From: Myxococcales bacterium | GTDB taxonomy: Bacteria > Myxococcota_A > Polyangia > Polyangiales > Polyangiaceae | Reading direction: 5' to 3' | Assembly (NCBI GenBank): GCA_903642325.1 | Contig: CAHJWM010000033.1 | Span: 1-63,658, forward strand | DNA length: 63,658 nucleotides | Made by a program: the position numbers and the translations under genes | Shown: positions 27,855 through 36,346 of the stretch, in pieces | How positions within the stretch are numbered: the stretch's first letter is position 1 | Layout: every line of letters starts with the position of its first letter | Notes under the pieces: generated by a model | What the model was told of the DNA's origin: nothing | Seen by the model: the letters and a program-made list of their open reading frames with translations, nothing else | Database searches by the model: none

Positions 27855-28636
27855 AGCTCGCGCTACACGGCGCCTCTGGGCGCATGGGCCTTTCCATCAC
27901 GCGCCTGGCGCGAGCGCTACCTGAAGTCGAAATCGTTGGCGCCGCTTGTTCGAGCACCGATCCGTTACTGGGGCGGGACCTTGGCGAGCTGGCGGGCCTG
28001 GGCTCGCTCGGCGTCGTCACGAGCCCCGACGTGTCGTCTTCACTGCTCGGCGCCGAAGTCGTGATCGACTTTTCCACCGCCTCCGCGGTGGCGGCGCTCG
28101 CGCAGCTGGCCGCGCGGCAGGGCATCGCGATTGTCAGCGGTACCTCGAACCTGGACGCCCCGAGCAAGCGCGCGTTGGACAAGGCGGCGGAGGTGGTACC
28201 CGTGCTTTGGGCCGGCAATATGAGCCTCGGCGTGCAGGTACTGGCCGAGGCGGTGGAGCTCGCTTTACGGAGGTTGGGGCTCGGTTACGACGTAGAAATC
28301 GTCGAGCTGCATCATCGAAAAAAGATCGATGCGCCGAGCGGCACCGCATCGCGCTTGGTGGAAGCGGTGAGGAACGTGCGACCCGAAATCCGCGAGCTGC
28401 GCGGCCGTGACGGTGAAGTCGGCGCGCGCACCCCCGACGAGATGGCCGTCTTCGGCGTGCGCGGCGGCGACGTGATCGGCGACCACACCGTGTACCTCTT
28501 GGGCGACGGCGAACGGCTCGAGCTCACCCACCGAGCCTCCAATCGCGACCTCTTCGCCCACGGCGCCCTCCGCGCCGCGCTCTTCTTGGCCGGCAAAAAA
28601 CCGGGCCGATACGCCATCGCCGACGTGCTCGGTTGA
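27851..28636 (+). CDS. dapB: 4-hydroxy-tetrahydrodipicolinate reductase
   Basis: DapB reduces the DapA product with NAD(P)H in the lysine/DAP pathway. The 261-residue protein has the nucleotide-binding start VKLALHGASGRMG, VIDFSTASAV, the GTSNLD loop, AGNMSLGVQVL, and the catalytic HHRKKIDAPSGTA with both His and Lys. The frame stays open upstream into dapA, but the GTG at 27851 gives the family N-terminus and the 4-bp overlap. After the gene there is a 220-bp gap that holds one copy of the dispersed repeat at 28678. Confidence 0.97.
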   Translation: MKLALHGASGRMGLSITRLARALPEVEIVGAACSSTDPLLGRDLGELAGLGSLGVVTSPDVSSSLLGAEVVIDFSTASAVAALAQLAARQGIAIVSGTSNLDAPSKRALDKAAEVVPVLWAGNMSLGVQVLAEAVELALRRLGLGYDVEIVELHHRKKIDAPSGTASRLVEAVRNVRPEIRELRGRDGEVGARTPDEMAVFGVRGGDVIGDHTVYLLGDGERLELTHRASNRDLFAHGALRAALFLAGKKPGRYAIADVLG

Positions 28637-28677
28637 ATGCGTTGCATGGCAGAGTCACGGCTGAAGCAAATGGGTTG

Positions 28678-28723
28678 ATGGTCACGCGTTAGGCGGAAAG
28701 CGGCGCAGCCTTCGGCGTCGCGG
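28678..28723 (-). repeat. Copy of dispersed ~46-bp intergenic repeat (half element)
   Basis: Read on the minus strand this is GCCGAAGGCTG, then 20 variable bases, then GTGACCAT, preceded by CCGCGAC. The same pattern and spacing occur at 33811-33859 and as both arms of the inverted repeat at 47560-47689. The inner flank also matches: GGGTTGATGGTCACG here against GGGTTCGATGGTCACG at 47633. Confidence 0.5.
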
Positions 28724-28857
28724 CGCGGCGTCACGGTGAGCGGGTTAGGGCGCACATGCCAAAGTACACAAGCACCGGGAGCGGGCCGAGCGCGCAGGAG
28801 CAGGACGCACGATGCCTGCGGTTGGCGCACGTGAAAAGCCCGCGCTACTCCCGAGGG

Positions 28858-29700
28858 ATGCCACGGATGGCCCGCGAGAGCGTTCTTCTGGCGCTGCTAT
28901 GGAGCGCCTGCGCCGAGCCCCGCACGACTGCCGCGACCGCGCTGCCCGCTGCGAATGATTCAGCGAGCGAGGCGCCCGCTGCCTCACCGGCTTCCGTCGA
29001 CGACGCTGATCCTGCTGAGCATGCTCCTTCTGATCCCGCCGAAGCGACCACGTCGCTCGGTCGCGTGCGTGCGCTAGAGGTGCCCGGCTTTCAGAGTGCA
29101 TTGCTGTACACGCCGCCCGGCCGCGATCTCCGTCCCTTGCTCGTTGCCGCCCACGGCGCCGGCGGCGCGCCCGACTGGGATTGCGAATACTGGCGCCGCC
29201 TAACCGAAGGCCGCGTGTTTCTACTCTGCCTCCGCGGCACCCCACTCGGCACCTACGACGGCTACTACTACCGCGACCACCACGCCCTCGACCACGAGCT
29301 CACCGCCGCCGAACAAGCCGCACGCGCCGCCGACCCCCGCATTGCCCCCACCGGCGGAGCCTACGCCGGCTTCTCCCAAGGCTCGACCATGGGCACCGCC
29401 ATGATCGCCCCCCACGCCGCCGCGTTCCCCTACTTAATCTTGATCGAAGGCTTCCAACTCTGGAACATCCCCCAAGCCCGCGCCTTCGCCAAAGCCGGCG
29501 GCAAACGCGTCCTCATCGCCTGCGGCTCCAAAGAATGCGCCAAAATAGGTAAAGAGTCGGCACACTGGTTGGAAGTCGCGGGCGTCGAATCAAAGCTCGA
29601 ATTCGCGCGCGGCGCGGGCCACACGCCGGGGGGTGAGGTGATGACGCGTGTGGAGGCGGCGTTGCCGTGGTTATTGGGTGGGGAAGCGCTTTGGCATTAA
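28858..29700 (+). CDS. Putative lipoprotein alpha/beta-hydrolase (esterase-like)
   Basis: The 280-residue product (ATG at 28858 after GAGGG) has a lipoprotein signal ending WSAC, so it is probably membrane-anchored in the envelope. After an Ala/Ser/Asp-rich linker the hydrolase core begins (LLYTPPGRD, LLVAAHGAGG). The nucleophile elbow is GFSQGSTMG (GxSxG), a Cys-containing strand VLIACGSKEC follows, and the likely catalytic His lies in GAGHTPGG near residue 259. This fits the dienelactone-hydrolase or phospholipase/carboxylesterase type of fold. The substrate is unknown. It converges with the Uma2 genes across a strong hairpin at 29802-29828. Confidence 0.8.
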   Translation: MPRMARESVLLALLWSACAEPRTTAATALPAANDSASEAPAASPASVDDADPAEHAPSDPAEATTSLGRVRALEVPGFQSALLYTPPGRDLRPLLVAAHGAGGAPDWDCEYWRRLTEGRVFLLCLRGTPLGTYDGYYYRDHHALDHELTAAEQAARAADPRIAPTGGAYAGFSQGSTMGTAMIAPHAAAFPYLILIEGFQLWNIPQARAFAKAGGKRVLIACGSKECAKIGKESAHWLEVAGVESKLEFARGAGHTPGGEVMTRVEAALPWLLGGEALWH

Positions 29701-29801
29701 GTGAAGGCGTGAGTCGTTAGGGCGATGGGGCGTGGGGCATTGGATGCAGCGTTTGCGTGAGTAATGACCTGACTGGCGGCGCCTCGCGAATCACAGAGCC
29801 C

Positions 29802-29828
29802 GCCGAAGCGCGCGTTGCGCGCTTCGGC
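29802..29828. terminator. Perfect 12-bp stem hairpin between convergent genes
   Basis: GCCGAAGCGCGC, a 3-base loop GTT, then GCGCGCTTCGGC form a perfect inverted repeat. It lies in the 254-bp gap between the hydrolase (plus) and Uma2 (minus), where a two-way terminator would be expected. There is no T-tract, so it may act with Rho or only stabilise 3' ends. Confidence 0.55.
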
Positions 29829-29954
29829 TCAGCGTGTGAATGAATGTCGAGCCCTCACGCTCACGATTCGTCCCGTGAAGTTAGCGTCTCACACCTGCAG
29901 TTGCGCTCACGGTCTACGCTCGAGGCGCAGCAATATAGCGACGTCCTCAAGCGC

Positions 29955-30515
29955 TCACCTCGCCCACAGCGTTCCCATTTCGAGCTCGAGCGCCTCGAAT
30001 GGCGACACGCGCATGACGGCGTTTCCACGCCAAGCCCCGATGAGCTCATACCGTGCGTCGCGTAGTGCGAAGGCTTCGAGCGTTTGCAAACGAGGGTCGA
30101 GTAGCCAAGCGTGCTGGACCTGCTCACGCGCGTACACGGGCACTTTCTCGGCGCGATCGATCGCGGCCGTTGAAGGCGAGAGGATTTCGGCAACCCAGTC
30201 GGGGGCGAGCTGGAATGCGGCGATGTCGGGTATTTGGGGCATGCGTTCGCGACGCCAGCCGGCGAGATCGGGCACGAGGACATCGCTAGTGAGGTGGAGC
30301 TCCGGCTCGTCGAGGATGACCCAGCCGCCGGGGCCCCCCTTGCCACGGTGAAACGGGTTGCCCAGCACCATTCCGAGGATCGATGCGGTTGCGGCGTGGG
30401 GCCCGCCCGGACGCGGTTGCGCATGCAGCTCCCCGTTGATGAGCTCACCCACGACGTTGCGAGGCAGCGCGAGCAAATCTTGATAGCCGTCGTTAGTGCG
30501 TACGGGATTCGCCAT
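29955..30515 (-). CDS. Uma2-family putative restriction-endonuclease-fold protein (copy 2)
   Basis: The 186-residue protein belongs to the Uma2 family, a PD-(D/E)XK nuclease fold expanded in cyanobacteria and myxobacteria. Key segments are VVGELINGELHAQPRPG, LVPDLAGWRRERMP (catalytic-region Asp), DWVAEILSPST (Glu and LSPST hallmark), and EKVPVYAREQVQHAWLLDP with the Lys and Tyr. Its ATG is 3 bp after the stop of the neighbouring Uma2 gene. The two proteins have the same length and align throughout, so they look like a tandem duplication. Biological role of the family is unclear; nuclease activity is only predicted. Confidence 0.92.
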   Translation of the reverse strand: MANPVRTNDGYQDLLALPRNVVGELINGELHAQPRPGGPHAATASILGMVLGNPFHRGKGGPGGWVILDEPELHLTSDVLVPDLAGWRRERMPQIPDIAAFQLAPDWVAEILSPSTAAIDRAEKVPVYAREQVQHAWLLDPRLQTLEAFALRDARYELIGAWRGNAVMRVSPFEALELEMGTLWAR

Positions 30516-30518
30516 CGG

Positions 30519-31079
30519 TCATCGTCCCCAGATTCGACTCAAGTCCACTTCGGCGGCTTCGAATGGTGCGGCGCGGACCATTTCGTCGCCGGCGGGGGTT
30601 GCGAGGAGCGCCCAATGGGCAGATTCGAGCCGGTAGGTCTCGAGGGTCTCAAGAGCTGGATCGAGCAGCCAAAGGTGCAGCACGCCAAGGCGTGCATAGA
30701 GCGGGAGTTTTCGGGTGCGGTCGAAGCGGCCGGTCGTGGGCGACAGGACTTCGCAAATCCAGTCGGGCGCTAGGGTGAGGAATGGCTCGCGTGGTGGTTC
30801 CGGCATTCGGTCCCGCCGCCAGCCCGCGATGTCGGGCACGACGACGTGCTCCGCCAAGTGCAGCTCGGGCTCGTCCAGGATCCACCAACCACCGGGGCCG
30901 CCGTCACCGAACTGCATGCGCGTGACAAGCGTCGCACCGAGGGCCGAAGACCCGATCGCGTGCGGAATGGCGGGGCGCGGGCTGACGGACAGCTCTCCGT
31001 CTACGATCTCTCCCACCAGATGCTCAGGCAACGCGAGGATGTCCTCGTAAGTGGCTGGGCGACGGGCGGCCTGCGTCAT
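30519..31079 (-). CDS. Uma2-family putative restriction-endonuclease-fold protein (copy 1)
   Basis: This 186-residue Uma2 protein starts at the ATG at 31079 (MTQAARRPATYEDILALPE); the frame is open to 31178 but the extra residues are not family-like. Motifs are LVGEIVDGELSVSPRP, VVPDIAGWRRDRMP, DWICEVLSPTT and RKLPLYARLGVLHLWLLDP. It is the first gene of the tandem pair. It differs from copy 2 at many positions, so the duplication is not recent. No antitoxin-like partner or mobile element is beside it. Confidence 0.92.
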   Translation of the reverse strand: MTQAARRPATYEDILALPEHLVGEIVDGELSVSPRPAIPHAIGSSALGATLVTRMQFGDGGPGGWWILDEPELHLAEHVVVPDIAGWRRDRMPEPPREPFLTLAPDWICEVLSPTTGRFDRTRKLPLYARLGVLHLWLLDPALETLETYRLESAHWALLATPAGDEMVRAAPFEAAEVDLSRIWGR

Positions 31080-31440
31080 CACTACAAGGTAGCACGCCAG
31101 ATGACCGTGAACCGACCCAGCATCTCGCGTTTCGTCGCGCGATAAGCCTCGTTGTGTCGCGTCCGCGTCCGTGAGCAAGCCAGTAGACAGCGGCGCGACC
31201 GGTCTGGATTATTAGAGCACGCGAACTCGCGATTGCGTGCGTGGCACTCGCGATCGCACTTCGCTGCATTCGTGAGCGCCGTCATTTGTAGCTCGGTCGG
31301 GCCTGCGGGTACGGCTACGTGAAGCGCGCGGGCGATCGCACACGGCCGATCATGTACGCTTACGTTTCAACTACACTCGCGGTAATAAGATTTTGAAGTC
31401 GCACGGGCTGGGGCTCGCTCTTCAGCTCCCACTTCGCCAC
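31080..31440. other. 361-bp intergenic region
   Basis: This lies between the Uma2 pair and the DUF952 gene, all leftward. Short frames lack motifs. It is somewhat AT-richer around 31360-31400 (ACTCGCGGTAATAAGATTTTG) and may hold the Uma2 promoter. No repeat or RNA gene was recognised. Confidence 0.35.
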
Positions 31441-31809
31441 TCACCCCCCAAACACCGCGAGCTCCTCCGGCAAATCAAACCCCCCATCCACGCGACACGG
31501 AAAGTCGAGTACCGCGGAGATGGCATCCAAGGGAATCGAGCCGTAGCAATGCGGGAACGAGTCGCCGTCGGCCGCTTCAAAGCGCAGCAATCTGCCGAGC
31601 TGAGCGACGGAGATGCACAGCAGCACGAGGCCGCTTTGTCCGGTGTAAAAGCGACCCGCACTCCGCCCGACTTGGGCGCGGGTCGAGCAATGGATGAAGC
31701 CTTCGCTTTGTAAGCTGTCGGCTTCGTAGGCGCCGTTATCGAGCGCGGCGGCGAAGGCGCTGCGCGGTGTGATGTGAAAGACGTGTACGGGCGCCCCCTC
31801 GGCTTGCAC
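31441..31809 (-). CDS. DUF952 family protein
   Basis: The 122-residue protein matches DUF952, a small fold distantly related to ADP-ribosyltransferases. Hallmarks are VFHITPRSAFAAAL at the start, SEGFIHCSTRAQV, a Tyr/Leu strand (FYTGQSGLVLLCI) and the C-terminal SFPHCYGSIPLDAI. It starts with GTG at 31809, only 4 bp after the thiC stop, so it is very probably in the thiC transcript and under the TPP riboswitch. A role in thiamine metabolism is suggested only by this position. Confidence 0.9.
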   Translation of the reverse strand: MQAEGAPVHVFHITPRSAFAAALDNGAYEADSLQSEGFIHCSTRAQVGRSAGRFYTGQSGLVLLCISVAQLGRLLRFEAADGDSFPHCYGSIPLDAISAVLDFPCRVDGGFDLPEELAVFGG

Positions 31810-31813
31810 TCTT

Positions 31814-33586
31814 TTACTCCGCCGCCGACACCTCGGGCTTGGTGCGCAGTTGCACGAGCCGCTGCTCTTGAATCTGTTGCGCGGTCTGGGGTTCGACCAG
31901 GTCCGAATGGCAGGAAGCCTTGTTGCCCTCGGCGCCTACCGCTTTGCGCGTCTTCGAGGCCAAGCGGTGGATCTCCTCGGGGCTGAGCACGCCGCGCTTT
32001 TCTAGGATTTCGCGCTGGTCTGGCGTGAGAGCGGCGGATTGCATCACTTGGTCGCGCTCGAAGCCGTCGGCTTTGCCGCTCGCGAACTCCACGATTTCTT
32101 TCGAGATGCGTACGGAGCACCAGTCGTGGCCGCACATCGCGCAAAAGTCGGTGTCTACGTCCAAGTCTTCGTCGTGGAAGGCGCGGGCGATGTCGCCGTC
32201 GAAGGCGAGCTCGAAGTGCTTTTCCCAATTCAGGGCCGCGCGCGCCTTGGTGAGCGAATCGTCCCAATCCCGCGTGCCGGGGATGCCGAGCGCGACATCG
32301 GCGGCGTGCGCGGCGATCTTGTACGCGACGCAGCCCTGTTTCACGTCGTCTTTCTTGGGCAGGCCCACGTGCTCTTTGGGCGTGACGTAACAGAGCATGC
32401 TGGCGCCGTGATACGCCGCCGCGGTCGCGCCGATGCAGGAGGTGATGTGATCGTAGCCGGGGAACACGTCGGTCACGAGCGGCCCGAGCACGTAGAACGG
32501 GGCGCCGTGACACACGCTGCGCTCGAGCTTCATGTTGTATTCGATCTGATCGAAGGGCACGTGTCCGGGGCCCTCGATCATCACTTGTACGCCCTTCTTC
32601 CAAGCGCGCTCGGTGAGCTCACCCAAGGTCTCGAGCTCGCGGAGCTGCGCGTCGTCGCTGGCATCCGCCAAGCCACCGGGGCGCAGCCCATCACCCAGCG
32701 AGAAGGAGACGTCGTACTCCCGCATGATGTCGCAGATCTCGTCGAAGTGCGTGTACATCGGGTTTTGCTTGCCGTGTACGAGCATCCACTTGGCGAGCAA
32801 AGAACCGCCGCGGCTCACGATCCCGATCAAACGCCGCGTGACGAAGGGCAAGTGCTCGCGCAGCACGCCAGCGTGGATCGTGAAATAATCCACGCCCTGC
32901 TTGGCCTGATGCAAGAGGCCGTCCATGATCACCTTTTCCGTCAGGTCTTCGATCTTGCGCCCGATGATCATCGAATAAATCGGCACGGTGCCGATCGGCA
33001 CGCGCGAATTCGCGATGATCGCCTGGCGGCATTCGTCGATGTTGCCGCCCGTCGAAAGGTCCATGACCGTGTCCGCGCCCCAGCGTTCGGCCCATTTCAG
33101 CTTCTCGACCTCTTCCGGCGTTCCGGAAGAAACGGGGGACGCCCCCATGTTGGCATTGATCTTGGTCTTGCTCGCGCGGCCGATGCACATGGGCTCGAGG
33201 GCATGCTTCAAGTGCTGGGTGTTCGCCGGAATGATCATGCGGCCTGCCGCTACCTCGTTTCGCACCTGCTCGGCGCTCAAGTGCGGCTCGCGCTCGGCCA
33301 CGCGCCGCATCTCCGGCGTCACCGTGCCCAGGCGTGCGTTTTCGAGCTGAGTCGTCGGCCTGAACCCCGCCGGCGTGATCAGCTGGCCGTGCTCGAGCCG
33401 GAAACCGGCGGGCAAGAAATCCCACGCCGTCTTGTCGCTGGGCGGCGGCATGCCGGGCGTGTCCGGTGAGGAGAACGTGAGCGCGCCGCCCAGGTTCGGC
33501 GGATTGGCAAACGACCCCGGATTGGTTCCATCGCGCAGGCTGGAAGGGTTTGCGGCACCACGTAGCGGCAAGCTTCTGGTCGACAT
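31814..33586 (-). CDS. thiC: Phosphomethylpyrimidine synthase ThiC
   Basis: ThiC is a radical-SAM-type enzyme that turns aminoimidazole ribotide into the pyrimidine (HMP-P) of thiamine. The 590-residue protein shows the family core ([54 protein letters not shown]) and the C-terminal iron-sulphur motif CAMCGHDWC, which carries the CxxCx4C cysteines. An AGGAGA Shine-Dalgarno lies just before the ATG at 33586. A TPP riboswitch lies in the leader, so thiamine pyrophosphate should repress it. Confidence 0.98.
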   Translation of the reverse strand: MSTRSLPLRGAANPSSLRDGTNPGSFANPPNLGGALTFSSPDTPGMPPPSDKTAWDFLPAGFRLEHGQLITPAGFRPTTQLENARLGTVTPEMRRVAEREPHLSAEQVRNEVAAGRMIIPANTQHLKHALEPMCIGRASKTKINANMGASPVSSGTPEEVEKLKWAERWGADTVMDLSTGGNIDECRQAIIANSRVPIGTVPIYSMIIGRKIEDLTEKVIMDGLLHQAKQGVDYFTIHAGVLREHLPFVTRRLIGIVSRGGSLLAKWMLVHGKQNPMYTHFDEICDIMREYDVSFSLGDGLRPGGLADASDDAQLRELETLGELTERAWKKGVQVMIEGPGHVPFDQIEYNMKLERSVCHGAPFYVLGPLVTDVFPGYDHITSCIGATAAAYHGASMLCYVTPKEHVGLPKKDDVKQGCVAYKIAAHAADVALGIPGTRDWDDSLTKARAALNWEKHFELAFDGDIARAFHDEDLDVDTDFCAMCGHDWCSVRISKEIVEFASGKADGFERDQVMQSAALTPDQREILEKRGVLSPEEIHRLASKTRKAVGAEGNKASCHSDLVEPQTAQQIQEQRLVQLRTKPEVSAAE

Positions 33587-33616
33587 CGTCTCTCCTCGAT
33601 TGGGCGAAAGGACGAA

Positions 33617-33632
33617 CGCCGAAGCTTCGGCG
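33617..33632 (-). promoter_or_regulatory. 16-bp perfect palindrome between TPP aptamer and thiC
   Basis: CGCCGAAGCTTCGGCG is its own reverse complement and can form a short hairpin immediately 3' of the TPP aptamer and about 30 bases before the thiC start codon. It is well placed to be part of the riboswitch expression platform. It has no T-tract, so translational control is as likely as termination. Confidence 0.5.
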
Positions 33633-33712
33633 CGCTTCCCTACGCCGGTGCAAACCGGATCAGGTTCTACGGGTGCTTCTCAGCGGTCTGGGACCGCGCC
33701 CCGAGCGTGAGC
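33628..33712 (-). ncRNA. TPP (THI-box) riboswitch
   Basis: On the minus strand the thi-box consensus is clear in order: CGGGG, CTGAGA, ACCCGTAGAACCTGATC, GGTTTGCACCGGCGTAGGGAA. The closing P1 stem can form from CGCT (33704-33707) and AGCG (33633-33636). It lies 40-120 bases upstream of thiC and should bind thiamine pyrophosphate to lower expression of thiC and the following DUF952 gene. Confidence 0.95.
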
Positions 33713-34062
33713 GGAGTGTATCCGAAGGACCCCGAAGGGCAAGCGGCGACCTCGATTGCAACGCTTTTGCAAGTGTCTACCCGCGCTCGTCGCTGGCCGT
33801 GGCGATTTTTTTGATGGTCACCGTGCACGACCAAGTCGTCCCAGCCTTCGGCGGCGCGTGACGTACGAGTGCGCGGGCGGCTAAGACGCGCGGGCGGCTG
33901 AGACGCCGAAGGCTGGGCCGCCCCCGCCTTGCAGCGCGCCCATCAACCCCCTGCAAGCGAAGGGCGACGCTCAACGGCCGCTGAGCTCGCCTCCGCGCTC
34001 CGCTCTGACTCGCCCTTTGCAGGGTCGAGCCGCGCTCGGCTCGCTTGATTCGTGGACCCGGT
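33713..34062. other. 350-bp intergenic region with a dispersed repeat copy
   Basis: This is upstream of the thiC leader and downstream of lgt. It should contain the thiC promoter. A copy of the dispersed repeat sits at 33811-33859. A direct repeat (GCGCGGGCGGCTAAGAC and GCGCGGGCGGCTGAGAC) and another GACGCCGAAGGCTG core lie at about 33876-33920. Frames here lack motifs. Confidence 0.4.
33811..33859 (-). repeat. Copy of dispersed ~49-bp intergenic repeat (half element)
   Basis: Read on the minus strand: GCGCCGCCGAAGGCTG, 20 bases, GTGACCATC. It shares core sequences and exact 20-base spacing with the copy at 28678-28723 and with the left arm at 47560-47608. Confidence 0.5.
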
Positions 34063-35361
34063 TCAAGTTTCGGGCTCGTGGCGGGTCTTCTTTAGTTTAC
34101 CTGCTTCGAACTCGGATTCGACGTCGGGATCGACGGTCGCGGGCCTCTTGCCTACTGCGCCGGGCTGCTCCTCGTCGTCCTCCTCGTCCTCCTCCTCGTC
34201 TTCTTCTTCTTCTTCTTCGTCCTCCTCCTCCTCCTCTTCCTTCACGTCTTCGACGACGGGCTTTCGAAGGCGGCCCGCGTTGGAGCGCGTCAATTGGCGT
34301 GCGCGGTTCGCGACCGGCTCGTCTTCCTCGCCGTCGTCGTCGTCCTCCTCGTCTTCATCCTCACCTTCGTCCGGGGGCCGGAAAGAGCTGTCATCGGTCC
34401 AACCGGCGGGCTCGCGACGCTTCAGCGCCCAGTACACGCCGATCCAACCGAGCAGCGCGGGCAAGGCGCTCAGGTATTGACCCATGCTGATCGAGGAATC
34501 CAGAGGCAGCGCCTCTATCTCCTTGTAATATTCGGTGAACAGGCGGCCGGTGAAGTAGAGAGCGAACCACCAGGCGATCATGGCGCCACGGGGTCGCTTC
34601 TCTTTCCCCATCACTTTATCGGCGATTAGTAGGCCGATGAACAAGGCGATGCCGAGGGCGATCTCGTAGAGCTGACTCGGGTAGCGGAGCGGAATGGGGT
34701 CCAGGCCGTGATCGGGGATGTTGCGCGGAAAGCGCACGCCCCAGCTCTGGTCGGGCACTTTTCGGCCGACGATCTCGGAGTTGAACAAGTTGCCGATGCG
34801 AACGACGGTCGCGCCGAGCGCGGCCGAGAATGTGAAGCGATCGGCGCCCTCGAGGAAGGGCACGCCCCGGCGCTTCGTGAACAAGTACATGACGAAGATC
34901 AAACCGAGGACCGCGCCATGGCTGGCGAGGCCGCCCGTCCAGATCTTGAATACCCAGATCGGGTCTTCGAGCGCGTGATCCAGATCGTAAAACAACACGT
35001 GCCCCAGGCGCGCACCGATCAATACCCCGAGCACGCCGTACACGATGAAGTCGCCCGCGACCTCCGGCCCACCGCCGCCGCGTTTGATCTGCCAATTGAG
35101 CAGGGCGTGCCCGCCCAAGAACACGACCACGAAGAGCAGGCTGTAATAGCGAAGCTCCACCGTCGGGCCCATGAACTGAACGATCAGGAGCGCCGCCATT
35201 CCGAAGAACAACCCGGTGATGAGCTGTTCGCGCTCCTTCTTGAGCAAGCCGTACAAGACCATCAGCAGGCCCACGACGCCGATGGTGACCGCCACGCCAT
35301 TGCGTGGAATGCGCCAAAAGACCGGGTCGACGTTCCAAGTGTAGCTAGGCAGGAGCAGCAT
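34063..35361 (-). CDS. lgt: Prolipoprotein diacylglyceryl transferase with acidic C-terminal tail
   Basis: Lgt transfers diacylglycerol to the lipobox Cys of prolipoproteins in the inner membrane. With the ATG at 35361 the protein is 432 residues, of which about 330 form the polytopic core. Conserved segments are GARLGHVLFYD, GGLASHGAVLG (catalytic-region His), VVRIGNLFNSEIVG (signature Arg, Asn, Glu), RYPSQLYE and FYFTGR-like ALYFTGRLFTEYY. The last 100 or so residues are an unusual, extremely acidic Glu/Asp-rich tail encoded by GAG/GAA/GAC runs, ending in a mixed Lys/Arg segment. Many lipoproteins in this window would be its substrates. It follows SMUG1 by 49 bp on the same strand. Confidence 0.96.
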   Translation of the reverse strand: MLLLPSYTWNVDPVFWRIPRNGVAVTIGVVGLLMVLYGLLKKEREQLITGLFFGMAALLIVQFMGPTVELRYYSLLFVVVFLGGHALLNWQIKRGGGGPEVAGDFIVYGVLGVLIGARLGHVLFYDLDHALEDPIWVFKIWTGGLASHGAVLGLIFVMYLFTKRRGVPFLEGADRFTFSAALGATVVRIGNLFNSEIVGRKVPDQSWGVRFPRNIPDHGLDPIPLRYPSQLYEIALGIALFIGLLIADKVMGKEKRPRGAMIAWWFALYFTGRLFTEYYKEIEALPLDSSISMGQYLSALPALLGWIGVYWALKRREPAGWTDDSSFRPPDEGEDEDEEDDDDGEEDEPVANRARQLTRSNAGRLRKPVVEDVKEEEEEEDEEEEEEDEEEDEEDDEEQPGAVGKRPATVDPDVESEFEAGKLKKTRHEPET

Positions 35362-35410
35362 GGATTTCGGGGCGGAGCCTAATGCGCTAGCTCGAGCCTC
35401 GCAAACGGCG

Positions 35411-36118
35411 CTAGAGCGCGCCGAGCGCTTGCAGCTCTTGCTCGGCGATGGCGGCCCAGTTGCGGTTTGCCTTTGGGCTCGCCGGGCTGGGGTGAAGCAC
35501 CATGCCAATCTTGCCGGTAAAATTCGGGAGGGCGCGCGACGCGCGATCCCGCGCGAACGCGCCCACGCCGATCACGAGCTCCGGCTGCAGCTTGTCGACG
35601 GTTCGTTGCAGCGCCTCATCGCAGGCGAGAAAGAGCGGCACTTGCTCCGCTTTCGGTAATTTGTCGGGCGTCAAATTGCGCCCGCCTTCGTCCATGAACA
35701 CGAGGGGACAGTAGTTCGCGACGAAGAAGGCTTCGAAGAAACGCGCCGCGGTCTGGAAGCGGCTCTGCGCGAAGCCCCACAGCCTGCTGCCGCTCACTTC
35801 CGAGCGCTTGCAGTCGAAGCCGGTGATGGCACGCTTCGGGTGCTCGCGCTCGGGTTTGCCAACCACGCCGGTCACGCTCAAGAAGTCGCGGACCATCGTC
35901 ACGTCACCGAACGGCACGCCGGTCTGGGCCATTCCGAACGGGCCTGGGTTCATGCCCAGGAGCAGCGCACGCTTCGGCGGTTTTCCATATCGCTTTAGGT
36001 ACGCTTCATGGGGGGCGCGCGCGTAGGCGAGCGGGTTGTAGACGTACGCGACGGGGCTCTTGAATTCGAGCGCCGAGACCCGTTCTGAAAGGGCTCGGCT
36101 CACCTGAACGAGGGTCAT
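35411..36118 (-). CDS. SMUG1-type uracil-DNA glycosylase
   Basis: The 235-residue enzyme is predicted to remove uracil from DNA in base-excision repair. The SMUG1 signature is near residue 54: LLLGMNPGPFGMAQTGVPFG, with the catalytic Asn in GMNPGPFG. The C-terminal motif HPSPASPKANRNW supplies the second active-site His. The family is best known from animals but is also found in some bacteria. I chose the ATG at 36118 (MTLVQVSRAL); longer starts at 36136 and 36190 exist. It is upstream of lgt and probably co-transcribed; no functional link is evident. Confidence 0.92.
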   Translation of the reverse strand: MTLVQVSRALSERVSALEFKSPVAYVYNPLAYARAPHEAYLKRYGKPPKRALLLGMNPGPFGMAQTGVPFGDVTMVRDFLSVTGVVGKPEREHPKRAITGFDCKRSEVSGSRLWGFAQSRFQTAARFFEAFFVANYCPLVFMDEGGRNLTPDKLPKAEQVPLFLACDEALQRTVDKLQPELVIGVGAFARDRASRALPNFTGKIGMVLHPSPASPKANRNWAAIAEQELQALGAL

Positions 36119-36346
36119 CGTCGGCCAGCCTGCCATGCTCACCTGCCAATCGGCCAGTGAGCTGACGCGCGGGGCCGCGCCTCGGGGCATTTGTGCCGCA
36201 GCGTTCTAGGCGGGTTTTAGTGCTGCATTTGCGCTTATCGTATCAATCGGGATGTTCTTGAGTACAGACCGCCCAAGATCTGTTAATTCACGCCCTTATC
36301 CGAGACCGACTTAGAGAAGAGCCAATTCAGGTTCGAAGGGTATTTC

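Noticed and set aside
32039-33469. 476-residue plus-strand frame opposite thiC
   Set aside because: Antisense of thiC with no motif.
33777-33974. 65-residue minus-strand frame in the thiC upstream gap
   Set aside because: Covers the dispersed repeat; no motif, no ribosome site.
34052-34480. Poly-Ser plus-strand frame
   Set aside because: It is the antisense of the Glu/Asp-rich tail of Lgt.
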